Shown: positions 1 through 14,857 of the stretch, piece by piece | Layout: each line of letters opens with the position of its first letter | How positions within the stretch are numbered: position 1 is the first letter of the stretch | From: Branchiostoma floridae | Taxonomy: Eukaryota > Chordata > Leptocardii > Amphioxiformes > Branchiostomatidae | Assembly: GCF_000003815.2 (NCBI RefSeq) | Contig: NC_049983.1 | Span: forward strand, 813,137-877,136 | DNA: 64,000 nt | Reading direction: 5' to 3' | Notes under the pieces: model-generated | What the model saw: only the letters and a program-made list of their open reading frames with translations | The model's database searches: none | Told to the model about the DNA's origin: nothing | Program-made: the position numbers and the translations under genes

Positions 1-310
1 AGTACCATCATTTAGTATTTAGCTTGTTCAATATTGGAACTTGGAAGTTGTGACTACCTCATCATGAAAGAACGCAAACAGTACAAATATTAGATTAAAG
101 CTAAAGAACCAGTGTTTATTTTTTCAGATAACTAATTGTCCCAGAATAAAAAAGTGGTGTATTGCATTGTTACATATCCGTTTCCTTCCTGCATATTAGT
201 TGTTTGCGTATCATTCCCATCTACAGTTTAAACACTCATAGAGACCTGTGTTTCAATCTAGCTATCCAAAATTTCATATGCATGACATAGTACTACTGTT
301 CTACTATAAT

Positions 311-400
311 CAGGTCCAGGTTCAGGTCCGGACCTGGACCTAATCCTCTGGACCTGAACCGGACCTGGACCTGAATTTTCTGTACCGGTACCCAGCCCTA
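311..400. repeat. Dispersed GGTCCAGG/CCTGGACC palindromic repeat
   Basis: Alternating GGTCCAGG, GGTCCGGACC and CCTGGACCT words end in TACCGGTACCCA. The same word order recurs at 52362-52425, ending in the same TACCGGTACCCA. A looser version with GGTACAGGT words lies at 62650-62710 and 62923-63005. It looks like a short fold-back repeat family. No coding potential is seen, and the rest of 1-669 holds nothing else I recognise. Confidence 0.6.
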
Positions 401-669
401 GTAGACATGTAACTTCGTTCTATACGTAATGTGGGTTTTCTGTGCCATTGAAAATCAGGAATGGTGCCAGAAGCTGAATGAAAAACACAATTTCAGACCA
501 AGAGGATTATTAACAAAACAGATTAAGCAAGAAAAAGCAGCCCATGACAGATAAGGAGGACCCAGATTATCAAACCTAAAAACACTGCACTTGACTAGTA
601 ATCATTCTTGGTCTGATTCATGGTCTCCAACCGGGTCGGTCAAGACAATTGTTGGTGATATTTAACTAG

Positions 670-1686
670 CTATCTAGTTATGTTTCAATATCTCGTCAAA
701 AATCAGATATCGTATCATCTGATTCTATTTTCCTGTCGTCCCCTGTCTCTCTTACCACCTCGAATTCTTCGCTTGCACTCAGTGCCTTTAAAGTGCCTAA
801 GTTGGGTAAATGTTGGAAACAGGCAGTGTTATCTGATGTTGAGACGACAGTATTATCTTCTGGATACAGGTTAGCTAGTCGGGCCAAAAAACAAGCTAGA
901 AAGCTTCAGGCAAGGATTGCCAAGTGTTTGCATAGAAGAGAGAAGAACGCCAAGAGGGTTGTCGGGTCGGCCCCATGGCCATGCAATATTAATGCTGAGG
1001 AAACGTCTCCAGATATAGTAGTTGAGGATCCGGGCACAGTCCCGCACCTTGCTATGGCTCCGGCTCCGGCTACAAATGTGGTAGTAGACGATCCGGACAC
1101 AATGCCACACTTTGCTGAGGCGACGAATCCAGATATGGAAGTTGAGGGTCCCAACATAGTGCCACACCTTGCTGAGGCAACGAATACAGATATGGAAGTT
1201 GAGGGTCCCAACATAGTGCCACACCTTGCTGAGGCAACGAATACAGATATGGAAGTTGAGGGTCCAAACACAGTGGCACACCTTGCTGACGCAAAAGATC
1301 CAAATACGGTAGTTGAAGATTCAAACACAGTCTCACACTCAAATGAAGTACCGGATCCGAATTTGGAAATTGAAGATCCAGGCCACACCCCAAACCCAAA
1401 TGCGTTCTGGAAGCAGTTGGATAAGTTGTCGAAGGAGGGACAATGGTCCACAGACCTGGCTGATGCCCTGCCGCATGCACCAGCGAACTTTACTTCAAGG
1501 AGTGTCATCCTTATCACGAGCAATCCCAATCAGCCGACCATTTCTATCACACCAGACAGCGGCAACGAGTCCGGTACCCTTGTAGTACTGTCATATTCTG
1601 CCAGGTGGGGCGGAGAGCATTACGATGCCGTCATCCAGAAGTGCGAGGACAGGTCTGATCCAGAGCACAGATCAGCAGCAATATGA
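670..1686 (+). CDS. OTU-like cysteine protease C-terminal exon, probably transposon-derived
   Basis: The frame is open from 670 to a TGA at 1684-1686 (338 codons) with no ATG near its 5' end, so it is probably a 3' exon or a 5'-truncated element. A possible acceptor is TCAG just before about 706. The N-terminal part is Ser-rich, then basic (RAKKQARKLQARI). The middle is about seven degenerate 19-residue acidic repeats. The last ~90 residues look like the C-terminal half of an OTU domain: a W..DLADALP stretch, a strand like VILITSNPNQP, then LVVLSYSARWGGEHYDAVI, where HYD would carry the catalytic His. The Cys/Asp box would lie in upstream exons that are not visible. OTU domains with this tail are common in animal transposons, so a transposon origin is inferred. 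Confidence 0.5.
   Translation, partial: LSSYVSISRQKSDIVSSDSIFLSSPVSLTTSNSSLALSAFKVPKLGKCWKQAVLSDVETTVLSSGYRLASRAKKQARKLQARIAKCLHRREKNAKRVVGSAPWPCNINAEETSPDIVVEDPGTVPHLAMAPAPATNVVVDDPDTMPHFAEATNPDMEVEGPNIVPHLAEATNTDMEVEGPNIVPHLAEATNTDMEVEGPNTVAHLADAKDPNTVVEDSNTVSHSNEVPDPNLEIEDPGHTPNPNAFWKQLDKLSKEGQWSTDLADALPHAPANFTSRSVILITSNPNQPTISITPDSGNESGTLVVLSYSARWGGEHYDAVIQKCEDRSDPEHRSAAI
1010..1400 (+). repeat. 57-bp coding minisatellite, about seven copies
   Basis: Units of 57 bp (19 codons) keep the reading frame. The middle three copies are almost identical, including two consecutive copies of GTCCCAACATAGTGCCACAC. The outer copies are diverged. The protein unit reads roughly DMEVEGPNIVPHLAEATNT. The centre-young, edge-old pattern suggests recent expansion by slippage or unequal exchange. 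Confidence 0.85.
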
Positions 1687-2412
1687 GAACAGGACAGAGA
1701 CACCGCCTTGCACGATGATTACATCGCCACTAAACATGACCGGAGAGCGAAGATCCCTTGTACGACCGCTGTTTTCAGCACATCACCGTGGTGGCAACTG
1801 AGGGGTCCCTTTTAAAGGTAAGATTGTTTCAGTTTGTCTTCCAGAAGTCTACAATTATGCTAATTTGATGACGTCATCAGCCCAAAATCCAAGATGGCGG
1901 ACCGTTTGGCAAGATCAAGAAAATCTAGCTTGTTATCCCTTTAAATTTGTAACCACCTGGTATTTTTTCATCAAGAACCATCTAAATGAATGTATTTAGT
2001 CTATTTTCATTGCCTTTTGTGATTATTTGTTGCAAAAAAAAGTATTTTTGAAAATTCAAGGTGGTGGATATAATATGGCGGAGCCCAACTGGTATCTTAG
2101 ATGCGCATGACGTCATTTTTGACGCCATTTTGACGTCATTGATGTTGCTACTGGCAACGCAAGTCGTAACAAACATTATTATTCTGTTATCTGCACTTGC
2201 TGTTACATTTTTTTAGCAAAACTTGAAGTTTTCTGAGAATACCCTATTTTCATGGGTCCGGCCAATACAATCAAATTGATGACGTCATAATTACGTCATA
2301 TTACGTTGACGTAACGTCAAACATTTAATACTTGTCAGATATTATGTCTATATCATCTACCAAACATTTGGTGGCCATACAACACATCTTTCAAGAGTAA
2401 TAGGACTTAGAA
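1687..2412. other. Non-coding stretch rich in TGACGTCA palindromes
   Basis: No gene is seen. The CRE-like palindrome TGACGTCA recurs near 1867, 2107, 2130 and 2280, within AT-rich text containing AAGATGGCGGA and GATATAATATGGCGG words. This looks like decayed repeat sequence rather than a promoter, although YY1-like AAGATGGCG words are present. Confidence 0.35.
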
Positions 2413-2695
2413 GTGGAGGGCCTCAAAAGCCCCCCCCCCCCCCCCCCCCCCGTCCAGGTAAGAACAGGTAAGCGATTTGCAGAGAATCGAACGGGTGAGA
2501 CTGTTCACGCAGTGAAGGAAATCGCACTGGTTCGATTCTCTTCACTTGAATGCGGAGCGCGCACGGCGATGGTGAGCCTATACTACCGTGCGAGACTATT
2601 CCCCTGGTGATGAAACGCGCACTGGTCAGCGCGATTCTCTTCGCTTGAAGGCGGAGCGCGCACGGCGATCGTGAGCCAATACTACCGGCCTACTA
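2413..2695. repeat. Poly-C run followed by two ~99-bp tandem repeats
   Basis: A C-homopolymer at about 2431-2452 precedes two copies of a GC-rich unit containing GCGGAGCGCGCACGGCGAT (from about 2533 and 2632). The units share GATTCTCTTC and TACTACCG borders. No function is recognised. Confidence 0.65.
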
Positions 2696-3369
2696 TCCTA
2701 CCGGATTATATGTATTGCTCATTTGTCAGAACATTTTATACTTCCCGGCATATACGACATTCCGAAGTTACGCACCAGTACGTACGTACTCAGCGGAGGG
2801 AGGGGGGCAAATATATTGTACAATGTACTCGGATCATTGAACAAGGCACAAACAACGCACTCACGATACTGAGATACACTTTGAAACCTTTATTCAGACA
2901 TTTTTATCATATTCAAGAGTGAAAAAGGACATGGAGTTAAATCAATAGTATTGTTTTCTTTTTCTACAGGTACAAATGGAACGTCGACAGTTTCGATCTA
3001 ACTCTGAGCAGCGCTAAAGTGAAATGAAGATGAAATGTACATGGACTTACAGGCTGGCGCTGTGCCGAACGAACGACGTGCAGCTAATACTAGTATTCAG
3101 ATATATGTATGTACAAGTATTACACGATGGAAAGAATATTTACAAATATTACACGATGGAATAAAGATGTACGCAGGCCGAGATATCGTACAGAATCTAA
3201 ATTCTACATGGAAACATTAACTACGCTACTCGGACAAAGAAAAACATGGCGCGTCTTTATTCATTATCGTATATTGTCTGGTGAAAAAGTGTGAATAAAC
3301 ATTGTCACTTGAAATCCTACTTAAAGCCGTAATGGCAAAAGCATTTCAGTCGATGCTCAGACTTCAAGT

Positions 3370-4583
3370 ATGACACATCGTAGACCTCGCAGGGCTCGAG
3401 CGGAGGTTGATGACATCACTTCCAACGTGCAAGCATTGGATCTTGATAGAGACGCAGTGTAGGTTTTCTTTCTTTATTCTTACATATGTTGAAATATCAT
3501 TGTACAACTAACTCACATTCCAGTCAACCATGTACATATGTGGGATGTATCAGATGTAATTTTAGTGTGTTTATTTTTACATGTATTATCTTTCTGTCAT
3601 GTGCATTGATGTATTTATGTATTGTGGAGGACCGGAGGAAGAATAGCTCACCAAATAAAGTCAAAGTCGACATTACCGAATCAGACTGTTGTATTTGTTT
3701 CTGTGCGATTTGTCTATATAAATTTATTGGTGTTGGATTATTTAAATATTTTTAGATTTCTCTTCGCTGTAATAGTCGAGAGTGGGAAGCATGTATCAAA
3801 ATGAGAATTAAAGATTTGTTGGAAATTATAATAATTACAACTTTTTAATAATTACAATTTTTTACAGATGCGTGTGTATTGGGCAGGTTGACCCTCTGCC
3901 GTGGTACGTAAGTCGCCTGCGGTACGAGTACAAGTGGTTTGCATTGGCAAGGGACAATACTTTTGCCCTTGCAGACTGCGATGCAGAAGGCCACCTTAAG
4001 CGACGCGCCTTCCAACTCGTCCATTCAAAGCAGTTCACGAAAGGATCAGATGAGAGCTGTGTCCTGTTCTTATGCTCATGTGACGGTGCAGTGGAACAGC
4101 GGGAGCGTCTGCGAGCTACAACCAGAGTGGTAGGCACTTTATTCTATGTCAACTCTGTACAAAGAGCAGAAGAACACAAAAGTATCGTATACATCGTCTT
4201 GTAGTAATTTTCTAGCGTTATCATTCCATCTTAGCCAAGTCACATATATAGAATACTTGGCGATTGTGTGCAAAGTAATACTACATTTGTTACATTCCAA
4301 CAAGACATTATTGATTGATTGATTGATTATCCTTAGTGATATTTATTCTACCCCAGAAGTTCCTTAGTCTAGTACATTTTAAAAACATGTGTCTGACTTT
4401 GTTGCGCGTTACATGTATGTGTAGTACACGTGTATTATCGTTTCTGTTCTAATATATATGTTTTTCTAACAGACAGAGGATTTGAATGGCTTTGTGGCGC
4501 GTGAGGAAGGCTGTTACTGCTTTCATTCACAAGCAGCTAAGTCCATCCTCTCTGAGCCCGGTCTGAATAGGGTTAAAACATGA
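3370..4583 (+). CDS. Three-exon gene with SWIM-like CxC...CxH zinc pattern
   Basis: Exons 3370-3458, 3868-4129 and 4473-4583 join in frame through gtaggt and gtaggc donors and TTTACAG and CTAACAG acceptors, giving 153 residues. The start is the ATG at 3370, and the first exon is Arg-rich (MTHRRPRRARAEVDD). The middle exon has WYVSRLRYEYKWFALARDN and ends with C99-x-C101. The last exon supplies C133-x-H135. This gives CxC-x31-CxH, a SWIM-like zinc site with a longer spacer than usual; Cys31, Cys33 and Cys131 may also bind metal. SWIM fingers occur in MULE/FAR1-type transposases and in ZSWIM proteins, but no transposase catalytic region is visible, so function is not assigned. Frame and phase agreement across three exons argues for a real gene. 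Confidence 0.55.
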
Positions 4584-4913
4584 GTAAACAAACTTACTCA
4601 GTTCTTCCAATACGTCATAGTTAGTTGATGTCGTTAAATATGTAAACAAGTCTACCTTTGTTAGGTGTGTATATTTCTCGTTTACACGTTTAACATTAAC
4701 AACGCTATTACGTATATAAGCCTGCATTCAACAGATTTTGGTTAGCCAAACGCCACGCTCCATCAAACGTGCTATTTGTCCCCGTAAAAAAACACTTGTA
4801 TATCGATTTCCCCTCCCTAAGTCCTTGAAATCACCATGTTAAAGTGTGGCTAATGTAGGTTTATCCCAAATATCAAGTGTCTAGGCTAGGATATACAACA
4901 TGCAACTCTATGT

Positions 4914-5117
4914 AACCTTAGTCCGTGGGGTAACCGATATCCGTTATTTAAAAAAACGACATCTAGGGATATCAAGTCGACAAAAACTGGTTCAAATTGC
5001 AACATGTAGAAAATATAAGATATATTTTGCATGTTGAAACCAATGTCGGTCAACTTGATGACCCCTAAATGCATTGTTCTGAAACGACGGATATAAGTTA
5101 CCCCACGGATAAAGGTT
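4914..5117. mobile_element. MITE with TIRs around GGGGTAACNNATATCCGT (copy 1)
   Basis: The left end carries CCGTGGGGTAACCGATATCCG and the right end its near reverse complement, CGGATATAAGTTACCCCACGG. A second copy of the family is at 27656-27868. No coding capacity is seen. Target-site duplications were not resolved. Confidence 0.7.
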
Positions 5118-5691
5118 AACTAGCGTTATCCTATATATCTTCCTTGTGTCCTTATTCTTCAGAATAATACCGAATATTTGCTCCATTTCTGACCACGTTA
5201 GACCACTTTAGACCTTATCACTGTGAAATGTTTTCTGGCACAGCTATTAGACGTTGTAATTGTCAAACTGTTTGACGTGTTTGAGACTTTATAATACCCG
5301 CCCGATTAGAATTAATTCTTGGCAAAGCATCCACTTAAATATTATCTCCCATATCGTTTGCGCGTTTGATTAGCACCATATGCATAAGCTTGTAAACCAC
5401 CATTTATGCAAAGTACGCCAGTTTTTTTCTCCAGTGAGGTCAAACTGCGTGTTAAGATATGACTGTAGCATTTGATCTACTCACGCCGGGGGTGAAGATT
5501 CATGGTATTAAAATGCGGTGGAATAGTGTTAGAGGGTTGGTTTTCCCCAAACATAGGGCCTCAGGCCTTACATATCATATCCGAGATGAAGTCCCTAACA
5601 GAAGCCATGTGCAATTTGCCACCTGAATCAAGTACGAAAATAGGTGTACGGTGCTTTTCCCAATGGTGTACTATTCGGGCAGCTGAGGAAG

Positions 5692-5762
5692 CCGGAACCG
5701 TTAGATTCTTAAGATGGTATCTCACTCAGTGAGATACCATCTTAAGAATCTAACGGTTCCGG
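5692..5762. repeat. Perfect 35-bp-arm palindrome
   Basis: Arms 5692-5726 and 5728-5762 are exact reverse complements with a single C between them, centred on GGTATCTCACT-C-AGTGAGATACC. The arm includes the MITE end word GGTATCTCACT and an adjacent segment, CCGGAACCGTTAG. This looks like an inverted self-duplication at the edge of the MITE at 5763-5992. Confidence 0.9.
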
Positions 5763-5992
5763 GACTGCACTTTGGCACCGGTGCGGCACTGCGGGGTTCG
5801 TAGGTGACTCAACGAATTTCAGAGATAAAGAACGATCTTTCTTTTGTGTACTTGTTGTCTTTAAACTCATACTCTTACGTATCACGCAATATTTAAGTGT
5901 AAAAACTCGGCGAATATTACAAATCAGTGCCGCAGTGAACGAACCCCACAGTGCCGCACCGGTGCCCAAGTGTAGTGAGATACCACCTTTAG
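5763..5992. mobile_element. MITE with CACTTKGGCACCGGTGCGGC terminal inverted repeats
   Basis: Inverted arms at 5768-5801 and 5939-5972 share GGCACCGGTGCGGCACTG and GGGGTTCGT. Outside the right arm is AGTGAGATACCACCTTTA, and the matching left outer end TAAGATGGTATCTCACT sits inside the adjacent palindrome. The interior is AT-rich and non-coding. Confidence 0.7.
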
Positions 5993-6382
5993 TCAACAAC
6001 CATAAGATCGCCTTGCTACGTCAGCAGTAGATATCACTATGCACAAATCAAAACTATTTTTAATGCACTTACGTTTCGCATTTACAGACGGAGTGCAGTA
6101 TGAGAAAGGACACCGTTATCAGTGTTGATGACCACAAGAAGAACATCGTCTTGACTTTTGTTTCTCTGCAACTTATAAGAATGTGTCAATGGCATAGATG
6201 GTAAAGCCGTTGTATTGCTTGACTCGATCGCACAAATTTGTATCAATACCACGAATGATGTATGCATAAGAGGGTCGCAAACCAAACACGTCGTGAAAGA
6301 GAAGAGGGGAACAGAATGCAAGTCTTCGGGAATATTGAAGTAGTTATCAGTAGTTGTTGTTATTGCCTAAACGTATTACTTA

Positions 6383-7141
6383 GGCCATGTTGATTTGATT
6401 ATATGGATGACATCCTCTGGGAACTCCAAAACTGATGCGAGCGAGCGAATAAAAAAAAAGTTTGGCCAAAAAAAAAGTTTCCTTCAGTATGAAATCTAAG
6501 TGTTCAGGAAGGTTGAACATACGACTTAAAACACATAGTATGGCATACCAACAGTTAGGTGTAGGGACCAGTACATCGTACGGGTGGAAATCGTTTCATT
6601 TTCTTTTTCTTGGGCCGATCCGAAAAAAAGACCTGCAAAAAAATCAGTGGACCGGTTTTCGCCAATTAGAAAATGGACACACTATGTCGACAGGCATTTG
6701 GGGTCTTACCGGGCCAAGAAGACAGCAAGAGCGAAGTTGAGTAGAGTTAGCCTTGATTGCATGAAGATGGGATTTCAAAACGCCAGTGGGAGTGGGATAA
6801 TCCATCAAACAGATTTCTTTGTAGCAATATTGAGTACTGCCGATTCTGAACGGAACCTATACCTGAATTTTCGGTATTGATACCTACCCCTACCAACAAT
6901 AGATTTTTTTTTTCTTTCTGTCCTTTCAAATCTTATTCTTTGACTTTAGATTTATTTTGGCATTCTATGGCATTAGTTATCTATTTTCTGATACTTTTTT
7001 TTCAATCTATGGCATATATGTGCTCATTGTACAGCTACTTTGCACTATTTACTGTGTGGTCGAAAACTTTTTTTTTTTTTGGAAACGGCCGAAAATTGGT
7101 GCGAGCGCGGATGTCATCCATATAATCAAATCAACATGGCC
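6383..7141. mobile_element. PIF/Harbinger-type non-autonomous element, TTA target duplication
   Basis: A 33-bp perfect terminal inverted repeat begins GGCCATGTTGATTTGATTAT at both ends. The flanks are TTA at 6380-6382 and TTA at 7142-7144, the three-base duplication typical of PIF/Harbinger. The 759-bp body has poly-A/T runs and no transposase. Partial relatives of the end (ATATGGATGACATCC) occur at 19712-19745 and, diverged, at about 62216-62290. Confidence 0.85.
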
Positions 7142-7489
7142 TTACAGACATCCAGCCAGGGCAGGCGGCGAAAAGAATAACGCTGTTTTCGACCATATAT
7201 CGAGATAATTACCTTTTTTTCTGTAACGAGTTTGATGAATCGTATTTTATGTCATTTGATGACAGTTAACAGAACATACTCAGTCTGGCAATTGAGGGTA
7301 ATTTTTTATGCTTTGAAGTTTTTAATTCTTGAAATGATCACGCCTTAACTTGGTCCACTTGCCTATAGCATTACATACATCACTGGTAAAGCCACTTTCT
7401 CTTGAAATCGCAAATTTTAGAAAAGGTGGGGCTGCTTCCAAAACAGAAGTCAAACCCAACCTGTTTAGAAATAGCCAACACTAGTATTA

Positions 7490-7692
7490 GATGTAAATGT
7501 ATTTAAGTTCGCGGGGATTTTTAAATTAAAATTTCGCGGTAGCGGGAAAAAGTACTTTTCGCGGTAATACCATAGACTGCAATCTAATATCATAATAGAA
7601 AAATGTTCGCGGCGGTTTTAAATTCGCGGTGAAGTGGTCATCGCGAAAACCGCGAACATTATTCCACAGCGAACATTTCTGCATTTACAGTA
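7490..7692 (+). mobile_element. TACTGTAAATGCA-family MITE, copy A
   Basis: Shares TTTAAGTTCGCGGGGATTT, GCGGTAGCGGGAAAA and CCGCGAACATTTCTGCATT with copies at 17520-17731 (reverse), 24244-24455, and a copy split between about 52503-52535 and 53519-53702. The consensus ends are TACTGTAAATGCA inverted repeats. The left end here is degraded. Confidence 0.85.
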
Positions 7693-7734
7693 TTGTTCAT
7701 AACTGTCCATTGTCACTTGTATATCTACTATGCT

Positions 7735-7795
7735 TATACCATGTACTTGCGATTAGCCCTTGGGCACGAAATTGCAAAATAAACTTCTTATATTG
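7735..7795 (+). mobile_element. LINE 3'-end fragment
   Basis: ATTAGCCCTTGGGCACGAAA followed by GCAAAATAAACTT matches the terminal hairpin plus AATAAA of the LINEs ending near 17150 and 48350. Only the 3' tail is recognisable. Confidence 0.6.
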
Positions 7796-8043
7796 GAACT
7801 CTGTAGTCCCCCGTAGTGTCATCTGTTACTTTCATTTTACAATGGCGTTTGACTTCTCGCAGTCGTTGGTTCTGGTCTCCACTTGATGTACTTTGTACAG
7901 AAGTCGCTAGGCGTCGCTATGTGGTTTCACCTCTGACCCACAAGGAATGCTCCAGAGCGCGTGTCGATCACCAGACAACCAGGACTAGAAACTGAGCAAA
8001 TTTTGTCTTCTTTGAGATCTACGGCAATTCTAATTACGCCACA

Positions 8044-13258
<5,215 letters not shown>

Positions 13259-13510
13259 GTAAGTAAAATATGGTCCATAGACCATTTTGTGTTTTTGCTT
13301 ACATACTAGACTCATTGTTTGCTAACGTTGGTATTTCATAAACATATAGTAGTAGTTTTAGACTTCCAATTTATAGTATCTCACTGAAGTTTTAGAATTC
13401 ATTGTCATAGTATCTCTATTTAAATGTTTAACTAGTTAAGTATTGTCAAGTATTGTGGATTCGGACCGTAAAGACACAATTTTTCTTAGTACTAGTACTT
13501 TATCAACAGT

Positions 13511-14857
13511 ATGAAAACTTTCCCAGGCGGAAGCAAAAGCTTTGGTGCCTGGAACGTTCATGGCTTAGGTACCAAATTAGAGGATATAGATTTCGTGTCT
13601 TATGTAAACAAGTTTGACTTCTTCTCGCTCCTAGAAACCTGGAGCACAGAAAACACAAAAATTAACATTCCCGGCTACAGTTATTTCCACCAATGCAGAC
13701 AAAAAAACAAGCGAGCAAAGCGCTCATCGGGGGGTATAATTTTCTTCTACAAGACTGAGTACAGAAACTACGTCAAGAAAGCACAATCAAAATCCACAGA
13801 TGTTCTCTGGGTACAGATAGACCGAAAGCTACTGGGCCTACCAAAAGACTTGTTCATCTGTTCGGCATATATTAGTCCCAGCACATCAACCACCCACAAA
13901 TACGCAGAAAATCATACATTAGAAATCCTAGAAAGCGAAATATCCAGATATAGTTCAGACGGATTTATTTTACTTGGCGGCGACTTAAACGCTCGTCTTG
14001 GTGATTTGCGCGATTATGTAGATGATAGCACTCCTGACGATTGTAATCCAGACAGCTTCCCTTACTCCTCAGATAGACAACACATGGATAAGGCCCCTCC
14101 GAATAAATTCGGCAGGCATATCGCTGACCTATGTGTTCAAGCTAACCTAAGAGTTTTAAACGGGAGGGTAGCTGGGGATTTACAGGGGAAATTCACCTGT
14201 CACCAACCGCATGGAAGCAGCACAGTTGACCACATAATTTGCAGTCAGTCCCTGATCCCACATATCTTATCGTTTCACATAAAACCATTAACGTTATTCT
14301 CTGATCACTGCATGGTTTGGGCATTAATCCAATCAAAATCAACAAATCACTCCTATCAAGAAAGCCGGAAAATATCAAATGCAAAACCTCTCCCCAAACA
14401 ATATAAATGGAACGATAAATCAGCCCAGAAGTTTCTTTCTTCTCTCGGCCAGTCTCATTTCGTCGACAGACTACGTTTACTTTGTTCTAATGTTCCAAAC
14501 AACATAAACAGCACTTCGGAAATCGATGATTATGTGTCTGAGTTTGGTTCCATTCTGAGAGAAGCAGGTGATCAGTCGCTATGTTTGAAAAGGGTAAGGA
14601 AACGCCCACGTAAAAGACAAAACAAGAAATGGTTTGACAAAACCTGCATGGAAATGAAAAGGGAAGTGAAAAACATAGCATCTTTACTGGAAAAAAATCC
14701 GTCGAATCCAGACATAAGGGGTAGATTCTTCAAAAGTAAAAAAGAATATAAGAAATTGTTAAAAAAAGAAAAAACGAGATTTCCACCAACAAATCATGGA
14801 TCAATTGTCTTCACTAAAGGAAAGAAACCCGAGTGCATTCTGGAACTTGATAAATAA
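13511..14857 (+). CDS. LINE endonuclease region
   Basis: This frame has the exonuclease/endonuclease/phosphatase fold motifs in order: AWNVHGLG (about residue 13), LLETW (about 40), SAYISPS (about 118), GGDLNARLGD (about 157) and SDHCMVWALI (about 264). The enzyme nicks target DNA to prime reverse transcription. The linker after about residue 290 is basic (KRVRKRPRKRQNKKWFDKTC). The last ~25 residues are out of frame with the real protein: after about 14780 the conserved text continues in the frame of the downstream ORF, so a small indel has split a single polyprotein. Confidence 0.9.
   Translation: MKTFPGGSKSFGAWNVHGLGTKLEDIDFVSYVNKFDFFSLLETWSTENTKINIPGYSYFHQCRQKNKRAKRSSGGIIFFYKTEYRNYVKKAQSKSTDVLWVQIDRKLLGLPKDLFICSAYISPSTSTTHKYAENHTLEILESEISRYSSDGFILLGGDLNARLGDLRDYVDDSTPDDCNPDSFPYSSDRQHMDKAPPNKFGRHIADLCVQANLRVLNGRVAGDLQGKFTCHQPHGSSTVDHIICSQSLIPHILSFHIKPLTLFSDHCMVWALIQSKSTNHSYQESRKISNAKPLPKQYKWNDKSAQKFLSSLGQSHFVDRLRLLCSNVPNNINSTSEIDDYVSEFGSILREAGDQSLCLKRVRKRPRKRQNKKWFDKTCMEMKREVKNIASLLEKNPSNPDIRGRFFKSKKEYKKLLKKEKTRFPPTNHGSIVFTKGKKPECILELDK

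Noticed and set aside
871-1529. Long minus-strand frames opposite the OTU-like exon
   Set aside because: Mirror images of the 57-bp in-frame repeat; they show only the repeat's shadow.
5502-5732. 76-codon frame near the palindrome
   Set aside because: It runs into the inverted repeat and has no motif.
14796-14857. Two overlapping LINE ORFs using programmed frameshifting
   Set aside because: The related LINE at 45.6 kb reads through the same region in one frame, so a simple indel here is more likely.
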